A stretch of DNA of 64,000 nucleotides from Papio anubis (GCF_008728515.1 NC_044978.1:887771-951770); one strand, 5' to 3'. Positions 12,150-24,307 are shown, numbered from the stretch's first letter. Notes: generated by a model not told the origin, from the sequence alone. Numbers and translations are program-made.

Positions 12150-12450
12150 GGCTGGGTGTGGTGACTCACACCTGAAATCCTAGCACTTTGGGAGGCAGAG
12201 GCAGGCAGATCAGTTGAGGTCAGGAGTTCAAGATCAGCCTGGCCAACATGGTAAAACCCTGTCTCTATTAATAAAACAAAAACTGGTCAAGAGTGGTGGC
12301 ACACACCTGTAATCCCAGCTACTCGGGAGGCTGAGGCAGGAGAATAACTTGAACCTGGGAGGTGGAGGTTGCAGTGAACTGAGATCGCACCACTGTACTC
12401 CAGCCTGGGCAACAGAATGAAACTCTGTCTCAAAAATAAACAACAAAAAA
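12150..12450 (+). mobile_element. Alu, sense, inserted in L1 ORF2
   Basis: A full-length dimeric Alu (ggctgggtgtggtgactcac onward) with a mixed A tail. A perfect 11-bp TSD, aagaaaagcta, lies at 12139-12149 and 12451-12461. The sequence is AluS-like with about 10% divergence, which is a rough visual estimate. Confidence 0.97.
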
Positions 12451-14935
12451 AAGAAAAGCTAACTATCCTAAATATATATGCACCCAAGGCAGAAGCACCC
12501 AGATTCATAAAGCAAGTTCTTAGAGATCTACAAAGAGACTTAGATTCCCACACAATAATAGTGGAAGACTTTAATACTTCACTGACAATATTAGACAGAT
12601 CACTGAGACAGAAAATTAACAAAGATATTCAGGACCTGAACTCAAATCTGGAGCAAGTGGATCTGATATCCACAATGCAGTAATATGATACTTACTCTGA
12701 GATTGATCACATAATTGGAAGTAAACCAGTCCTCAGCAAATACAAAATAACTGAAATCATAACAGACTGTTGGACCATAGTACCATCAAATTAGTACTCA
12801 AAATTACGACTTTTACTCAAAACTACACAACTACATGGAAATCAAATGACCTGCTCCCGAATGACTTTTGGGCAAATAATGAAATTAAAGCAGAAATTAA
12901 GAAGTTATTTGAAACTAATGAAAACAAAGATATAATGTACAAGAATCTCTGGGATGCAGCTAAAGTTAAAATGGAAATTTACAGCACTAAATGGCCATAT
13001 CTAGAAAGATCTCAAGTTAACAACCTAACATCACAACTAAAAGAACTAGGGACCCAAGAGCAAACAAACTCCAAAGCTAGCAGAAGACAACAAATAACCA
13101 AGATCTGTTCTGAACTGAGGAGAAAGAGACACAAAAATCCTTCAAAAAAATCAATGAATATAGCAGCCGTTTTTTTTTAAATAATAAAATAAATAGACCT
13201 CTAGCTAGACTAATAAAAAAGAGAGTAGAATCAAATAATCACAATCAGAAATAATGTGGATATTACCACTAATCCTACAGAAATACAAACAACCATCAGA
13301 TAATACTATAAACACCTCTAGGCACATAAACTAGAAAATCTAGAAGAAATGAATACATTCCTGGAAGCATACATCCTCCCAAGACTGAACCAGGAAGAAA
13401 TTAAATCCTTGAATAAGTTCTGAAATTGAGGCAGTAATAAATAGCTTAACAACAAGAAAAGCCCAGGATCAGGTGGATTTACAGCTGAATTCTACCAGAC
13501 ATACAAAGAAGAGCTGGTATTATTCCTACTGAAACTATTACAAAAACATGGAAAAGGCAGGACTCCTCCCTAACTCATTCTATGAGGCCAGCATCATCGT
13601 GATATCAAAATCTGGCAGAGATACAACAGCAAAAAAAAAAACAAAACTGCAGGCCAATACCCCTAATGAACATCAATGCAAAAATCATCAACAAAATACT
13701 GGCAAACTGAATCCAACAGCACACCAAAAAGCTTATCCATCACGATCAAGTAGGCTTCATCCCTGGGATGCAAGGTTGGTTCAACATACAGAAATCAATA
13801 AAAGTGACTCGTCACATAAACAGAAATAGAGGCAAAAACCACATGATTTTTCTCAATATATGCAGAAAAGCCCTTTGATAAAATTCAACATTCCTTCATG
13901 TTAAAAACTCTCAATAAAATAGGTATGGAAGAACATACCTCAAAATAATAAGAGCTATATATGACAAACCCATACCCCATATCATACTGAATGAACAAAA
14001 GCTGGAAACATTTCTTTTGAAAACTGGCACAAGACAAGGATGCCCTCTCTCACCACTCCTATTTGATATAGTATGGGAAGTTGTGGCCAGGGTAATTAGG
14101 CAAGAGAAAGAAATAAAGAGTATTCAAATAGGAAGAGAGGAAGTCAAACCATCTTTGTTTGCAGGACACATGATCCTGTATCTAAAAAACAACATTGTCT
14201 CAGCCCAAAATATTCTTGAGCTGATAAGCAACATCAGAAAATTCTCACAATACAAAATCAATGTGCAAAACTCACTAGCAGTCCTATACACCAACAACAG
14301 GCAAGCCGCATGCCAAATCATGAATAAATTCCCAAACACAATTCTCAAATAAAATAAAACAAAATATGTAGGAAGACAGTTAACAAGAAAAGTGAAGGAC
14401 CTCTTCAAGGAAAACTAAAAATCACTGCTCAAGGAATCAGAGATGACACATAAAAATGGAAAAACATTCCCTGCTCATGGATAGGGAGAATCAATATTGT
14501 GAAAGTGAGCATACTGCCCAAAGCAATGTAGAGATTCAATGCTATATTCATTCACCTATCATTGATATTATTCATTGAATTATAAATTAACTATTTTAAA
14601 ATTTACATGGAACCAAAAAAAAAAAAAGCCTTAATAGCCAAGGCAATCCTAGACAAAAAGAACAAAGCTGGAGCCATCATGTATCCGGAATTGGTGGGTT
14701 CTTTGTCTCACTGACTTAAAGAATGAAGCCGTGGACCTTCATAGCGAGTGTTACAGTTCATAAACATACTGTGTCCAGAGGTTTTTCCTTCAGATGTTCA
14801 GATGTGTCCTCAGTTTCTTCCTTCTGGTGGGTTCGTGGTCTCACTGGCTTCAGGAGTGAAGCTGCAGACCTTCACGGTGAGTGTTACAGCTCATGAAGGT
14901 GGTGTGGACCTAAAGACTGAGGAGCAGCAGCAAGA

Positions 14936-14941
14936 TTTATT
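14936..14941 (-). terminator. LTR12 poly(A) signal aataaa
   Basis: An intact aataaa on the minus strand within cacaataaatcttg-like context at the end of R. It could polyadenylate transcripts entering from the right on the minus strand. In a solo LTR the same transcript that starts at the LTR TATA box must bypass it to continue leftwards. Confidence 0.65.
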
Positions 14942-15027
14942 GTAAAGAGTGAAATAACTAAGCTTCCACAGCGTGGAAGGTGACTGGAGCCCGTTGCCAC
15001 TGCAGCCCTGCAGCCCCAGACAGCCTG

Positions 15028-15035
15028 CTTTTATT
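15028..15035 (-). promoter_or_regulatory. TATA-like box of LTR12
   Basis: The minus strand reads aataaaag, followed by caggctg, just downstream of the CCAAT array, the normal LTR12 arrangement. A start site would be expected near 15000, directing transcription leftwards through R/U5 and antisense to L1 ORF2. Confidence 0.7.
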
Positions 15036-15059
15036 CCCTTATCTGACCCCACTCACATC

Positions 15060-15490
15060 CTGCTTATTGATCCATTTTACAGAGAGCTGATTGGTCTATT
15101 TTACAGAGAGCTGATTGGTCCATTTTACAGAGAGCTGATTGGTCCATTTTGACAGTGTACGGATTGGTGTGTTTACAATCCTTTAGCTAGACACAGAGTG
15201 CTAGACAGAAAAGTTCTCCAAGTCCCCCCTAGATTAGCTAGATACAGAGTACTGATTGGTGTATTTACAAACCTTAAGCTTGACCCAGAATGCTGATTGG
15301 TGTATTTACAATCCCTGAGCTAGACACAGAATGCTGATTGGTGTATTTACAATCCTCTAGCTAGACGTAAAAGTTCTCCAATTCTCTACTAGATTAGCTA
15401 GATACAGAGCTCTGATTGGTATATTTACAAACCTTGAGCTAGACACAGGGTGCTTATTGGTGTATTTACAATCCCTTAGCTAAAGGTTCT
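15060..15490 (-). promoter_or_regulatory. LTR12 U3 tandem CCAAT repeat block
   Basis: At 15071-15150 a ~23-bp unit (attttacagagagctgattgg) occurs three times. From 15165 to 15480 longer units with gctagacacagag and gattggtgtatttacaa recur about five to six times. Each unit carries attggt, which is accaat on the minus strand, an NF-Y-type CCAAT box. In the family this array is the enhancer. Activity at this copy is not shown by sequence alone. Confidence 0.85.
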
Positions 15491-17575
15491 CCAAGTCCCT
15501 TCTAGACTCAGGAGCCCAGCTGGTTTCACCTAGTGGATGCCGCACAGGGGATGCAGGTGGAGCTGCCTGTCAGTCCCGTGCCACACACCTGCACTCCTCA
15601 GCCCTTGAGCAGTCAATGGGACTGGGCGCTGCAGAGCAGGGGGCAGCACCCATTGGGGAGGCTCAGGCTACACGGGAGCCCATGATGGGGGCAGGGGGAG
15701 GCTCAGGCATGGGGGACTGCAGGTCCTGAGCCCTGCCCTGCAAGGAGGTAGCTAAGGCCTGGAGAGAATTTGAGCATGGCACAGGTGGGCTGGCACTGAT
15801 GGGGGACATGGTGCACCCTCTACAGCTGCTGGCCTGGGTGCTAAGCTCCTCACTGCCCAGGGCCGGCAGCACCAGCTGGCCACTCTGAGTACAGGGGCCT
15901 GCTGAGCCCATGCCCACCCGAAACTCGCACTGGCCCATGAGTGCTGCGTGCAGCCTGGGTTCCTGCCCACGCCTCTCCCTCCTCACCTCCCCACAAGCAG
16001 AAGGAGCCAGCTCCGACCTCGGCCAGCCCAGAGAGGGGCTCCCACAGTGCAGTGGCGGGCTGAAGAGCTCCTCAAGCATGGCCAGAGTGGGCACGGAGGC
16101 CAAGGAGGCACTGAGAGCGAGCGAGGGCTCTGAGGGCTGCCAGCACACTGTCACCTCTCAATCACACTACCTGACTTCAAGCTATACTACAGGGCTACAG
16201 TAACTACAACAGTGTGGTACTGGTACAAGAACAGGCTTGTAGACCAATGGAACATAACAGAGAATTCAGAAATAAGACCACACACCTACAGCCATCTGAT
16301 CTTCAACAAACCTGACAAAAACAAGCAATGGGGAAAGAATTCCCTATTCAATAAGTAGTTGCTGGGAGAACTGGCTAGCTATCTGCAGAAAATTGAAACT
16401 GGACTACTTCTTTACACCGTATAGAAAAATCAACTCAAGATGGATTAAAGACTTAAATGTAAAACCCAAAATGATAAAAACCGTAGAAGAGCAAAGATTT
16501 CATGATGAAGACACCCAAAGCAATTTCAACAAAAGCAAAAATTGACAAATGGAATCTAATTAAACTAAAGAGTTTCTGCACAGCAAAAGAAACTATCAAC
16601 AGAGTGAACAGACAACCTACAGAATTGGAGAAAATTTTTGCAATCTATCCATCTGAGAAAAGTCTAATATCCAGCATTCATAAGGAACTTAAACAAATTT
16701 ACAAGAAAAAACAACCCCATTAAAAAGTGGGCAAAAAACATGAACAGACACTTCTCAAAAAATACCTATGTACGGCCAAAAAACATGAAAAAAGCTCAAC
16801 ATCACTGATTATTAGAGAAATGCAAACCAAAACCCCAATGAAATACCATCTAACACCAGTCAGAATGGTTATTACTAAGAAGTCAAAAAACAACAGATGC
16901 TGACAAGATTGTAGAGCAAAAGGAACACTTTTATACTGTTGGTGGGAGTGTAAATTAGTTCAACCATTGTGGAAGACAGTGTGGCGATTCCTCAAAAACC
17001 TAGAGGCAGAAATACCATGGGACTCTGCAATCCTATTACTGGGCATATACTTTAAGGGAATATAAATTGTACTATTATAAAGACATATACATGCATATGT
17101 TCATTGCAGCACTATTTACAATAGCAAAGACATGGAATCAACCCAAAAGCCCATCAATGATAAAGCCAGATAAGGAGAATGTGGTACATATACACCATGG
17201 GATACTATGCAGCCTTAAAAAGGAACTAGATCATGTCCATTGCAGGGCCATGGATGGAGCTGGTGGTCATTTTCCTCAGGAAACGAATGCAGGAACTAAA
17301 AAGCAAATACCACATGTGCTGACTTTTAGGGGGAGATGAATGATGAGAACACATGGACACATGGTGGGGCAGGGGGGCAACACACAATGGGACCTGTAGG
17401 GGGCAGTTGGAAGAGGGAGATGATTAGGAAGAATAGCCAATGGATGCTGGGCTTAATACCGGGGTGATGAAATGATCTGTGCAACAAACCAGCATGGCGC
17501 ACTTTTACCTATAAAACAAACTTTCATATCCTGCATGTGTACTCCTGAACGTAAAAGAAAGAAAGAAAATTGTGC

Positions 17576-18107
17576 CATGCATGTGTGTATGTGTGCATGT
17601 TTATATTTGTCCAACATTCCTTGGAAGTCCACAGGATGCCAAGGGTTAACAATAATTACTCATGAATTTTTTCAGTATACATTTTTATAAACGCTTCAAA
17701 TTTCTTTAATATGCTTTTTGCAAAAATATGTATTAATATAGTAAGATACAAAAGTATACGAATAAAAGCTGATATTACCCTCAAAAAATATTTTAAGAAA
17801 TTCATATTAGTATTTATGCAGTTGTGATGTAACATTTGTACTTGTAAAATGCTAGGTAGATAAAATAAGAGCCCTTAGTGCAGTTTTCTTGAAATAACAG
17901 TAGAATGAATATAATCTTCTAACAACAGCAACAATGACGATCTCTTCATTTTCACCCATGCATGCCTAACATAGTACACTGGATATGGACTAAGAAGAAG
18001 TTACCTCTAGAACTGAGTGTATTCTCTTTCTACAGTGAATGAAAAAACTCTACACAGTTTTGCCATAGAAAAAGTCAAGCTATAACTCACACACTTTGAT
18101 AGAAGTG
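17576..18107. other. unassigned AT-rich DNA
   Basis: Flank beyond the L1 tail. No gene or repeat was recognised. Confidence 0.45.
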
Positions 18108-18225
18108 AAAGAGACAATGTTCACTTAAGGTAGTCTTTTCATAATGGTTTGATTAGAATAATTTTCTACAATAATTTCAAGTCCCCCTTTTCAAATCTAA
18201 CATATTTGTAATTTCACGATTACTA
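18108..18225. repeat. dispersed direct repeat, copy A
   Basis: Shares acaatgttcacttaaggta, gtcttttcataatggtttga and ttcaaatctaac...tttgtaat with copy B at 20427-20523, same orientation. This copy is longer by a ~25-bp internal segment (ataattttctacaataattt). Family unknown; it may be an ancient repeat or a local duplication. Confidence 0.75.
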
Positions 18226-18639
18226 ACGTGTGTGTGTGTGTTTCTTCCCCTACTGTATCTCCACTCTCCTGCTTCCATGAAGTGCATCTTTGTTTGACTT
18301 GCTTCCCTCCTTTGTCACATGCTAAGTGGATCAGAGAGAAGTACCTGTTGGACCTTTGTCCTTCTGCTGCTGCTCCTCTCGTGTTTCAGACACAGTCGGG
18401 CCATGAAGTCTTTACGCTAAGCCTCCAGAGTGAGAAGCACCCTGCTTCTCTTTCCTTGTGAAAATGACTGGGTGTACATTGTAAATGAGCAAATAATTGG
18501 TACAAGATAGGAAAAGAAATCCAACTGAATAAATACAGCTGTAGACACATACCTTTATTTGAAGAGGTGAACAAAATGCAGTAGAATCAAAGTGGTAGCT
18601 AGAATATACGTGATATCTAAATTATATCAACACCATCAA

Positions 18640-18800
18640 GCCACTCAAAACCTAAATCCAATGCTTACTAGCTAAACAACTTTGGGTGAGTCTTTGAATA
18701 ACTTTTGAGTCTCATTTGGTTTATTTATAAAGTAAGAAAATGGACCCTGTATAAATGTGAAATAATGTCTTGTATGTAAAAATACCTGATACATGATGGG
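18640..18800 (-). repeat. MIR SINE, antisense (probable)
   Basis: The order 'ttactagctaaacaactttg', 'gtgagtctttgaataactt' and 'tgagtctcatttggtttatt' mirrors the antisense MIR core ('actagctgtgtgacc...ctcagtttcctcat'). Divergence is high. A further MIR/L2-like trace (aaggatacagcagtg, 18900-19020) is too weak to call separately. Confidence 0.6.
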
Positions 18801-19100
18801 CAACATTATTTTGAACTTCATAGGCCACCGAGTACAAAGCTACTTAGACATTCTAGAATATGAGTAAAAGAGAAGATAATTATAAATAATTATGTAAGTG
18901 CTGAGTACATATATTCAGTTCTTCTGCAAATATTTACTATGAGGAAGGCTTTTCTCATTCTAAGGATACAGCAGTGAAAAAAACAGTAAAATAGGTACCT
19001 TCACAGAGCTTACTATCTAGCAATAATAACTCCTATCATATGTAATATATGGTTAAAATGTTTTCAGCACATATTTCTTAAGTAGTTAATTTATGATATT

Positions 19101-19760
19101 GTTGCCAAAACACTAGGGGTTCAGTCCAGGTCCTGCTGCTCACTGCACAGAAACACAGCCATTGAGAAGGATTTTGCAAAAGAAGAAGGCTTTAATTGGG
19201 TGCCCCAGCCCAGGAGATGGGAGCTCAGTTTCAAATCCATCTCCCTGAGGGACTAAAACTAGGGGTTTATAAGGAAGAGAATAAATGTAACAATGTGTAA
19301 GAAAACAGGAACTCCGGAGGGGCAAGGAAAGGATCCTGGTGAATGAGGGGTGGCATCCCATTGTCTGGTGTGGTGATCTGGTTTCAGTTATTTGATGCTT
19401 TTTTGGAGCAGCCTGAAGGTCATTTCCTGAGGAAGAAACTCAGATACAACCAATGTAAGCTTCAAGCTTTAAGACCCAGAAGGGACAATCTCTATGTTTA
19501 TCAGAAAGAACTCTCTGTAGGGCTATTAGGTGGGTTTCAGTGTGGTTTGTAACCTCACTTGTTGTCTGAGTGGTTCCACAAACAATGTCCCCACCAAATC
19601 TCTCAGAAGGGACTGTCACACTGATTATTCTCTCGTAAGTAGCTATTGACAGCGAAATTCGAGTTAATTTAAGAACCATTTCACTCATCAGTATTCTGTG
19701 ACAGTAAGAGTGGTGGTCGATCTGTTTTCTAAGAATGTGGCAACGGACTTCCAGCACTTA
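19101..19760 (-). mobile_element. probable ERV LTR, antisense, family unresolved
   Basis: The left edge begins tgttgcc. On the minus strand it contains an attaaag-type poly(A) signal within cacccaattaaagccttctt, preceded by a ctcccatctcctgggctggg block seen near the 3' end of several primate LTRs. The right edge is not defined and no TSD was found. A 105-residue minus frame inside shows no known domain. Confidence 0.45.
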
Positions 19761-20426
19761 CTAATCTAGGCTAAGAGCAGGTGGTTGCAATCTGCAGCAG
19801 TTTTACTTAGCTGCTTTTCTTCATTTTGCAAGCTTTGCTTTCTTAAGTTCAATGACACTGCACCTGAGAACTCATCAGTATGCGAAGACAGGCACGTCTG
19901 CCTACAGTAAACATGAATCTCTCTTAAAAAAAATATAAGAACACCACAACACAGCACTTTCTTTTGTAGGATTTGTCACTCATCATTTCAAGGATTGTGT
20001 TTTTCTGGGGATGAAGCTTGTTTTGTTTTGTTTTTAAATTTGTCATTGATCCAAACTGTGAAGATGCACAGGTGTGAGGATTTAAATGGCTGTGATTGAC
20101 TTGCCCACCTACTGGGAATTCTAACCAGGAAATTAAGGTTGTTGTTAGTGTTTGCCAGCTTGATTGTACTATCCAACATTAACCCATGATCTCCAAGATG
20201 CTTAGCATGCCACAAGGCGATCATTCCCGCTTTTCTCTAAAACCTTCTGGGAAATCATATTATGCATGTACTAAAAATAGCATACCTAGACCAGGCAATG
20301 TTGTGGAAGCGATTTATTTTATTTTTTTTTGAAAAACAGGTTGTCAGACAAGCTTGAGTCAGTCCCAGTTAACACCATCCACAAGGCATCCACATTCTGT
20401 AATCCCCAGGCACCTCTTTCCAACCA
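19761..20426. other. unassigned DNA
   Basis: No gene or repeat was recognised between the probable LTR and copy B of the dispersed repeat. Confidence 0.4.
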
Positions 20427-20523
20427 GTGAAGGGGCAATGTTCATTTAAGGCAGTCTTTTCATAATGGCTTGATTACAACACTTTCAAATCTACCCAGTT
20501 TGTAATATCACAATTACTGATGA
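20427..20523. repeat. dispersed direct repeat, copy B
   Basis: gcaatgttcatttaaggca, gtcttttcataatggcttga and ctttcaaatctacc...tttgtaat match copy A at 18108-18225, about 2.3 kb upstream. The similarity stops abruptly at cacaattactgatg; the following bases of the two copies are unrelated. Confidence 0.75.
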
Positions 20524-23088
20524 GGCAGGTTTGGAAAAAAAATAACTTAGAAGATCTTCTTGAAGATCACAAATAAGCTCTCGATACATGTGAACATGTC
20601 TTGTGGGAAATGAGAACTGGCCAAGCCATGAGAGGCAAAGAGTTACAACAGTGAAACCAAAGGGCCTTTGTGATCCCAAGTACATACAGCCAAGTGCAGT
20701 GTGGGAGTGGGTGAGGGCGGGCAGAGGTGTAATAGGTATGATCGTAGGAGAGAAATTATGACTTACGCTTGGGAAAGGGCTGCTGGAGAAGCTGAAAGAG
20801 ATAAGCTGTGCATCACAAGACTTAATGGTTGCCATTATGTGATCTGTTAGTTCCAATGATGATCTGATAATAATGGCTGTCCTGCCTTCCCCAGAAAAGT
20901 AAATCAATAAATAGGAAAGATATTAATTTATGCAAGCCAGAATATGGCATAGCTATACTGCACCTCAGAGCTAAGTAATTTCCAAAATATAATTCTACTG
21001 TCCTCAGAAGAAGTGACTCACAATTTGGAACTCCAAGAGGAATTATGTAACCAAAATCATTTGCAATTTTAAGAATATATACATAGAATTTTTTATCCTC
21101 AGATAATTCTTTCATATTTTCTAAGTCCTTCCAAGTCTTTTTGACTAGTGATCTCTTTAGCCAAGTGGGTGTTCACGGAAAGCTAAATTAATTAAGATTT
21201 AAATAAAATTTTTAAAAATCCCATCTTTGCTTTCCACATATTTTATTTTCACAGATGAAATCTTTCTAAAAAATTTAACATTCACAAATCAGAGCTTAAC
21301 GAACTGGTCTAAAAAATGTATTTTCAGTAAATAACAGATGGTCAAAGAATAATAGGTACTTACATATTCTTCTTTCCACAATGACTGTATGTGAAGCATA
21401 TTCACCTCTTTAAACACAATTCAACATTCACAGCTACTTATTCTTCTCAATCCTTGTGACCCTGCATTTTACAAGAACTGCTCTTGTCCTTACACATGGT
21501 TTTTCTTTGAAAGGGAGGTGTTTTTTTTTAAAATAAATATTCATTGATTTTTTTTAGTAGTGTTAACAAATGAAATCTAGATTAAGTTCTTACTTTTTTT
21601 GTTTCCTTAGAAACAAAAACCATCTCACATAAAACCAATCATAGTATATTATCTTTAAATTCACAAGTATAAGGCAAGAAAAATCCATAATTTAACAACT
21701 TCACAAGTAGGAATGATTCAGTTTTTAATGCTCTGAAGTCACCACTTATTAAAATGCTAAAATTTGAGTTGTTGGTCAAATCTGCGCCTTGACTTTGATG
21801 TACCTAATATTGACTTGATGTAGTTACATTTAATGTTTGCTCTTAGAAAGGACAAACCCTCAGCCACCGACACAAGGTAAAGTCAATTCTTATGTCCTTT
21901 AGATGACAAGTGCAGAGTCAGGTTTGTTGGAATGTTATTTCAGTGCCAGATGAATTGGCCATTTGCTGCCTGAGAATTTAGGATACTTTTAATAATGCAA
22001 TTATAGCAGCTGTATTTTGTGATAATCCATTTTTTCAGTAATATATTCAAACATTTGAATATACAAAGCATAAAGTCAAAGTCCATGCTTTTTGGCTTCA
22101 CCTAATCATTGTTATTCACATCAATATAAAAATTCCAAGGTAAAGTAAAAAACACATTGTTTGAAAACTGTTAAATATAACTTTCTTTTGTTTATATAAT
22201 TTATATTTTATATGTAATACTTTAATATGTGTATATCTTATATACAATTTACATTTTGCCATTACTCTTCCAATGCCATTTTTCACATTATTCTTAGCAC
22301 CGTTTTAGTGAGCAATTAGCTATTCGTTGAATGTCTATTTATGTATATGGAAATTATACTTTAAGAAATTAATGTGCCTATATGCAAAAAGTAGAGACTT
22401 AGTTCATTGTTATCAATAAGTAAAATAGCATTTTACTTATTTTGCATATTATATGAAGGACATTGTATGAAGACAATATAAGTAAATTTATTTTTCAGGT
22501 GTGATTTAATACACGTTACCGACCTGACTTCACTGGATATCTGGAAAAACGAAGGAACGCACATTATTCTGCTTGAGGCTCTGCAGAGAGGAGCTGCCTG
22601 AGAGATGGCACCTGTATTCCCGGATGCACTGGCCCCAGGAGTGGTTGGTGCTGACTTCACATTTGTCTAATAAGATGTCCATATACAAAAATGTCTGTAA
22701 TGTGGGAACCATTACAGATCTAGGAAAGGTTTTTCAACAGCAAACAAAGCAAAGTCTATTTCTCTCAAAGTCTTTTATTTTCTTTTTGAATTTGACCTTT
22801 TAAAATAAGATTAAAACATTCCATCAAGACTATCTTTAGAATTGACCCATAAGATTTTTTTTTCTTGACGATTCCAACTATACTGATTTTCTAAGATTAT
22901 TTTCTCTAATCTCTATGTGAGTCAGATAATGTGAGTGAAGAACGGGTGAGACAATTATAAGATTAAATCAGAAAAAGCAAACCATAATTCAGAAGATGCC
23001 CAATGACTTTAATAAATAAGTTTACAATTTCATGCCTCTAATCCTAAATTCTCGTTTATGATATATGAAGAGATTTAAATTTTCAAAT
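20524..23088. other. unassigned AT-rich DNA
   Basis: About 2.5 kb without a repeat I can name. A slightly GC-richer patch at 22500-22690 has no homology I recognise. Minus-strand frames (20491-20907, 20822-21115) are uninterrupted by chance and lack domains. Confidence 0.45.
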
Positions 23089-23103
23089 GAAAATCTAAAA
23101 TTG

Positions 23104-23401
23104 GGCCAGGTGCAGTGGCTCACGCCTGTAATCCCAGAAATTTGGGAGGCTGAGGCAGGCAGATCATGATGTCAGGAGTTCGAGACCAGCCTGACCAACG
23201 TGGTGAAACCCTGTTTCTACTAAAAATACAATAATTAGCCAGGCATGGTGGTGCGTGCCTGTAATCCCAGCTACTGGGGAGGATGAAGCAGGAGAATCGC
23301 TTGAACCTGGAGACGGAGGTTGCAGTGAGCCGAGATGGTGCCACTGCAATCCAGCCTGGGCAACAGAGTGAGACTCCATCTCAAAAAAACAAAAAAGAAA
23401 A
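23104..23401 (+). mobile_element. Alu, sense
   Basis: Full-length, from ggccaggtgcagtggctcac to a mixed A-rich tail. A 15-bp TSD with one mismatch, gaaaatctaaaattg / gaaaatccaaaattg, lies at 23089-23103 and 23402-23416. AluS-like. Confidence 0.97.
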
Positions 23402-23789
23402 GAAAATCCAAAATTGAATTTGCAAATCTGTATTTTAATAAACAAAATACTCTCATTTTTTTGAGAGGTGTGATGGAAAAGTTAATTTATTAATTAATTA
23501 TTTGTTTTTAAATTTGCTTTTAAGCCTCACATCAACATCACCTCTCCATTGACTACATTTTTTAAACATAAACATAAATGGTATAAATATTCTTAAAAAT
23601 GTGAATGTTCTTATAACTGTACGAGAGGTAACTATCAAAATTGGAAATAAGGTGAATGATAAATTATTACTTGTGTCATTTTATTTTTGTTTTGATTAGA
23701 TCTCATATTTCATTATCACATGTAATTTTTTTAATGGTATTTTTTAAATGTATGACTTTACACAGTGTGGCAGAAAGAGATTTTGATAA

Positions 23790-23910
23790 TTGTTCAGTCA
23801 ATCTGGGTTTTAGTTCTGACTCTCATTGTAACTAGATGTCTAATTTTGAGTGTATGTCTTTAACTTTCTTGATACTTAGCTTAGTCATCTGCTAAATACA
23901 GGCTTGGACC
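23790..23910 (-). repeat. MIR SINE, antisense
   Basis: tctgggttttagttctgact, followed by a taactagatgtctaa block and cttagtcatctgctaaatac, matches the antisense MIR order (conserved core plus 'cctcatctgtaaaat'). Confidence 0.65.
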
Positions 23911-24014
23911 AAGTCCATGTTTGTGCATAATTTTTATTCTACCTTGAAATGCATGATGAATGATATTGCCCCGTGGAGTACACGCCCAGGTGGTTCCTGA
24001 GAACATGTTGGAGT

Positions 24015-24190
24015 CCTAGGTAATGATTAACTTTATGACCATTTGCAAGTTAGTTAGTATCTCTGAACTCTGAATTTGCTCATCGGGAAAAAGGATTATA
24101 TTATTAAGTACATTAAGAAAAGCATGGAATGAGAACAGGGTTTGCCATTAGAAATACTTATCAAATGCTAGTTGTTATAATATTAGGCCA
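24015..24190 (-). repeat. MIR SINE, antisense
   Basis: tatgaccatttgcaagttag, then tctgaactctgaatttgctc and later tcaaatgctagttgttataa, follow the antisense MIR layout from core to 3' part. Confidence 0.6.
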
Positions 24191-24307
24191 AATCTTATAG
24201 ATTTGTTAGTTATATGTTAGTGAATACTTATTATATATAGTTATTACTATTGTTATTCTTATTAAAGGTAACTTCACTAAATTCTTCCTCATCAAAGAAG
24301 CACATTG

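Larger units (their letters stand above)
14680..16160 (-). mobile_element. LTR12 solo LTR (HERV9/ERV9), antisense, in L1 ORF2
   Basis: A 1,481-bp element that reads tgagaggtgacagtgtgctg at its minus-strand start (16160) and ends ...ccggataca (14680). The 4-bp TSD atca lies at 14676-14679 and 16161-16164, and the L1 sequence rejoins exactly across it. Contents on the minus strand: GC-rich U3 (15500-16160), tandem CCAAT-bearing repeats (15060-15490), a TATA-like aataaaag (15028-15035), R with poly(A) signal aataaa (14936-14941), and U5. No internal viral genes are present. LTR12 copies are known to serve as promoters in some primate tissues. Confidence 0.97.
11817..17340 (+). pseudogene. L1 ORF2 (endonuclease/reverse transcriptase) remnant
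   Basis: The ORF2 start atg at 11817 is followed by an in-frame tga at 11829-11831, so translation would stop after four codons. Downstream frames recover the endonuclease region (about 11930-12690), the RT core (14017-14352, GTRQGCPLSPLLFDI) and the C-terminal region (16502-17340), with many stops. In the RT active-site motif (14158-14169) the usual FADD reads FAGH, so both catalytic aspartates are gone. The ORF is further split by an Alu and by LTR12. Confidence 0.9.
8641..17575 (+). mobile_element. Near full-length primate LINE-1 with three nested insertions
   Basis: The order is a GC-rich 5' UTR (from about 8641), ORF1 (about 10672-11745), ORF2 (11817-17340), 3' UTR, and a short A-rich tail with aaagaaagaaag near 17570. 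Removing the LTR at 9625-10267, the Alu at 12150-12450 and the LTR12 at 14680-16160 leaves about 6.5 kb, a complete L1 length. The 3' UTR and 5' UTR look like an older primate lineage (L1PB or nearby), which is inferred. Both ORFs carry stops and frameshifts, so it cannot mobilise. The exact 5' edge and L1 TSD were not resolved. Confidence 0.9.

Noticed and set aside
15663..16154. 163-codon minus-strand frame
   Set aside because: It lies wholly in the GC-rich U3 of LTR12, where long chance frames are expected.
18226..18241. (GT)n microsatellite
   Set aside because: Only about seven GT units; too short to call a meaningful repeat.
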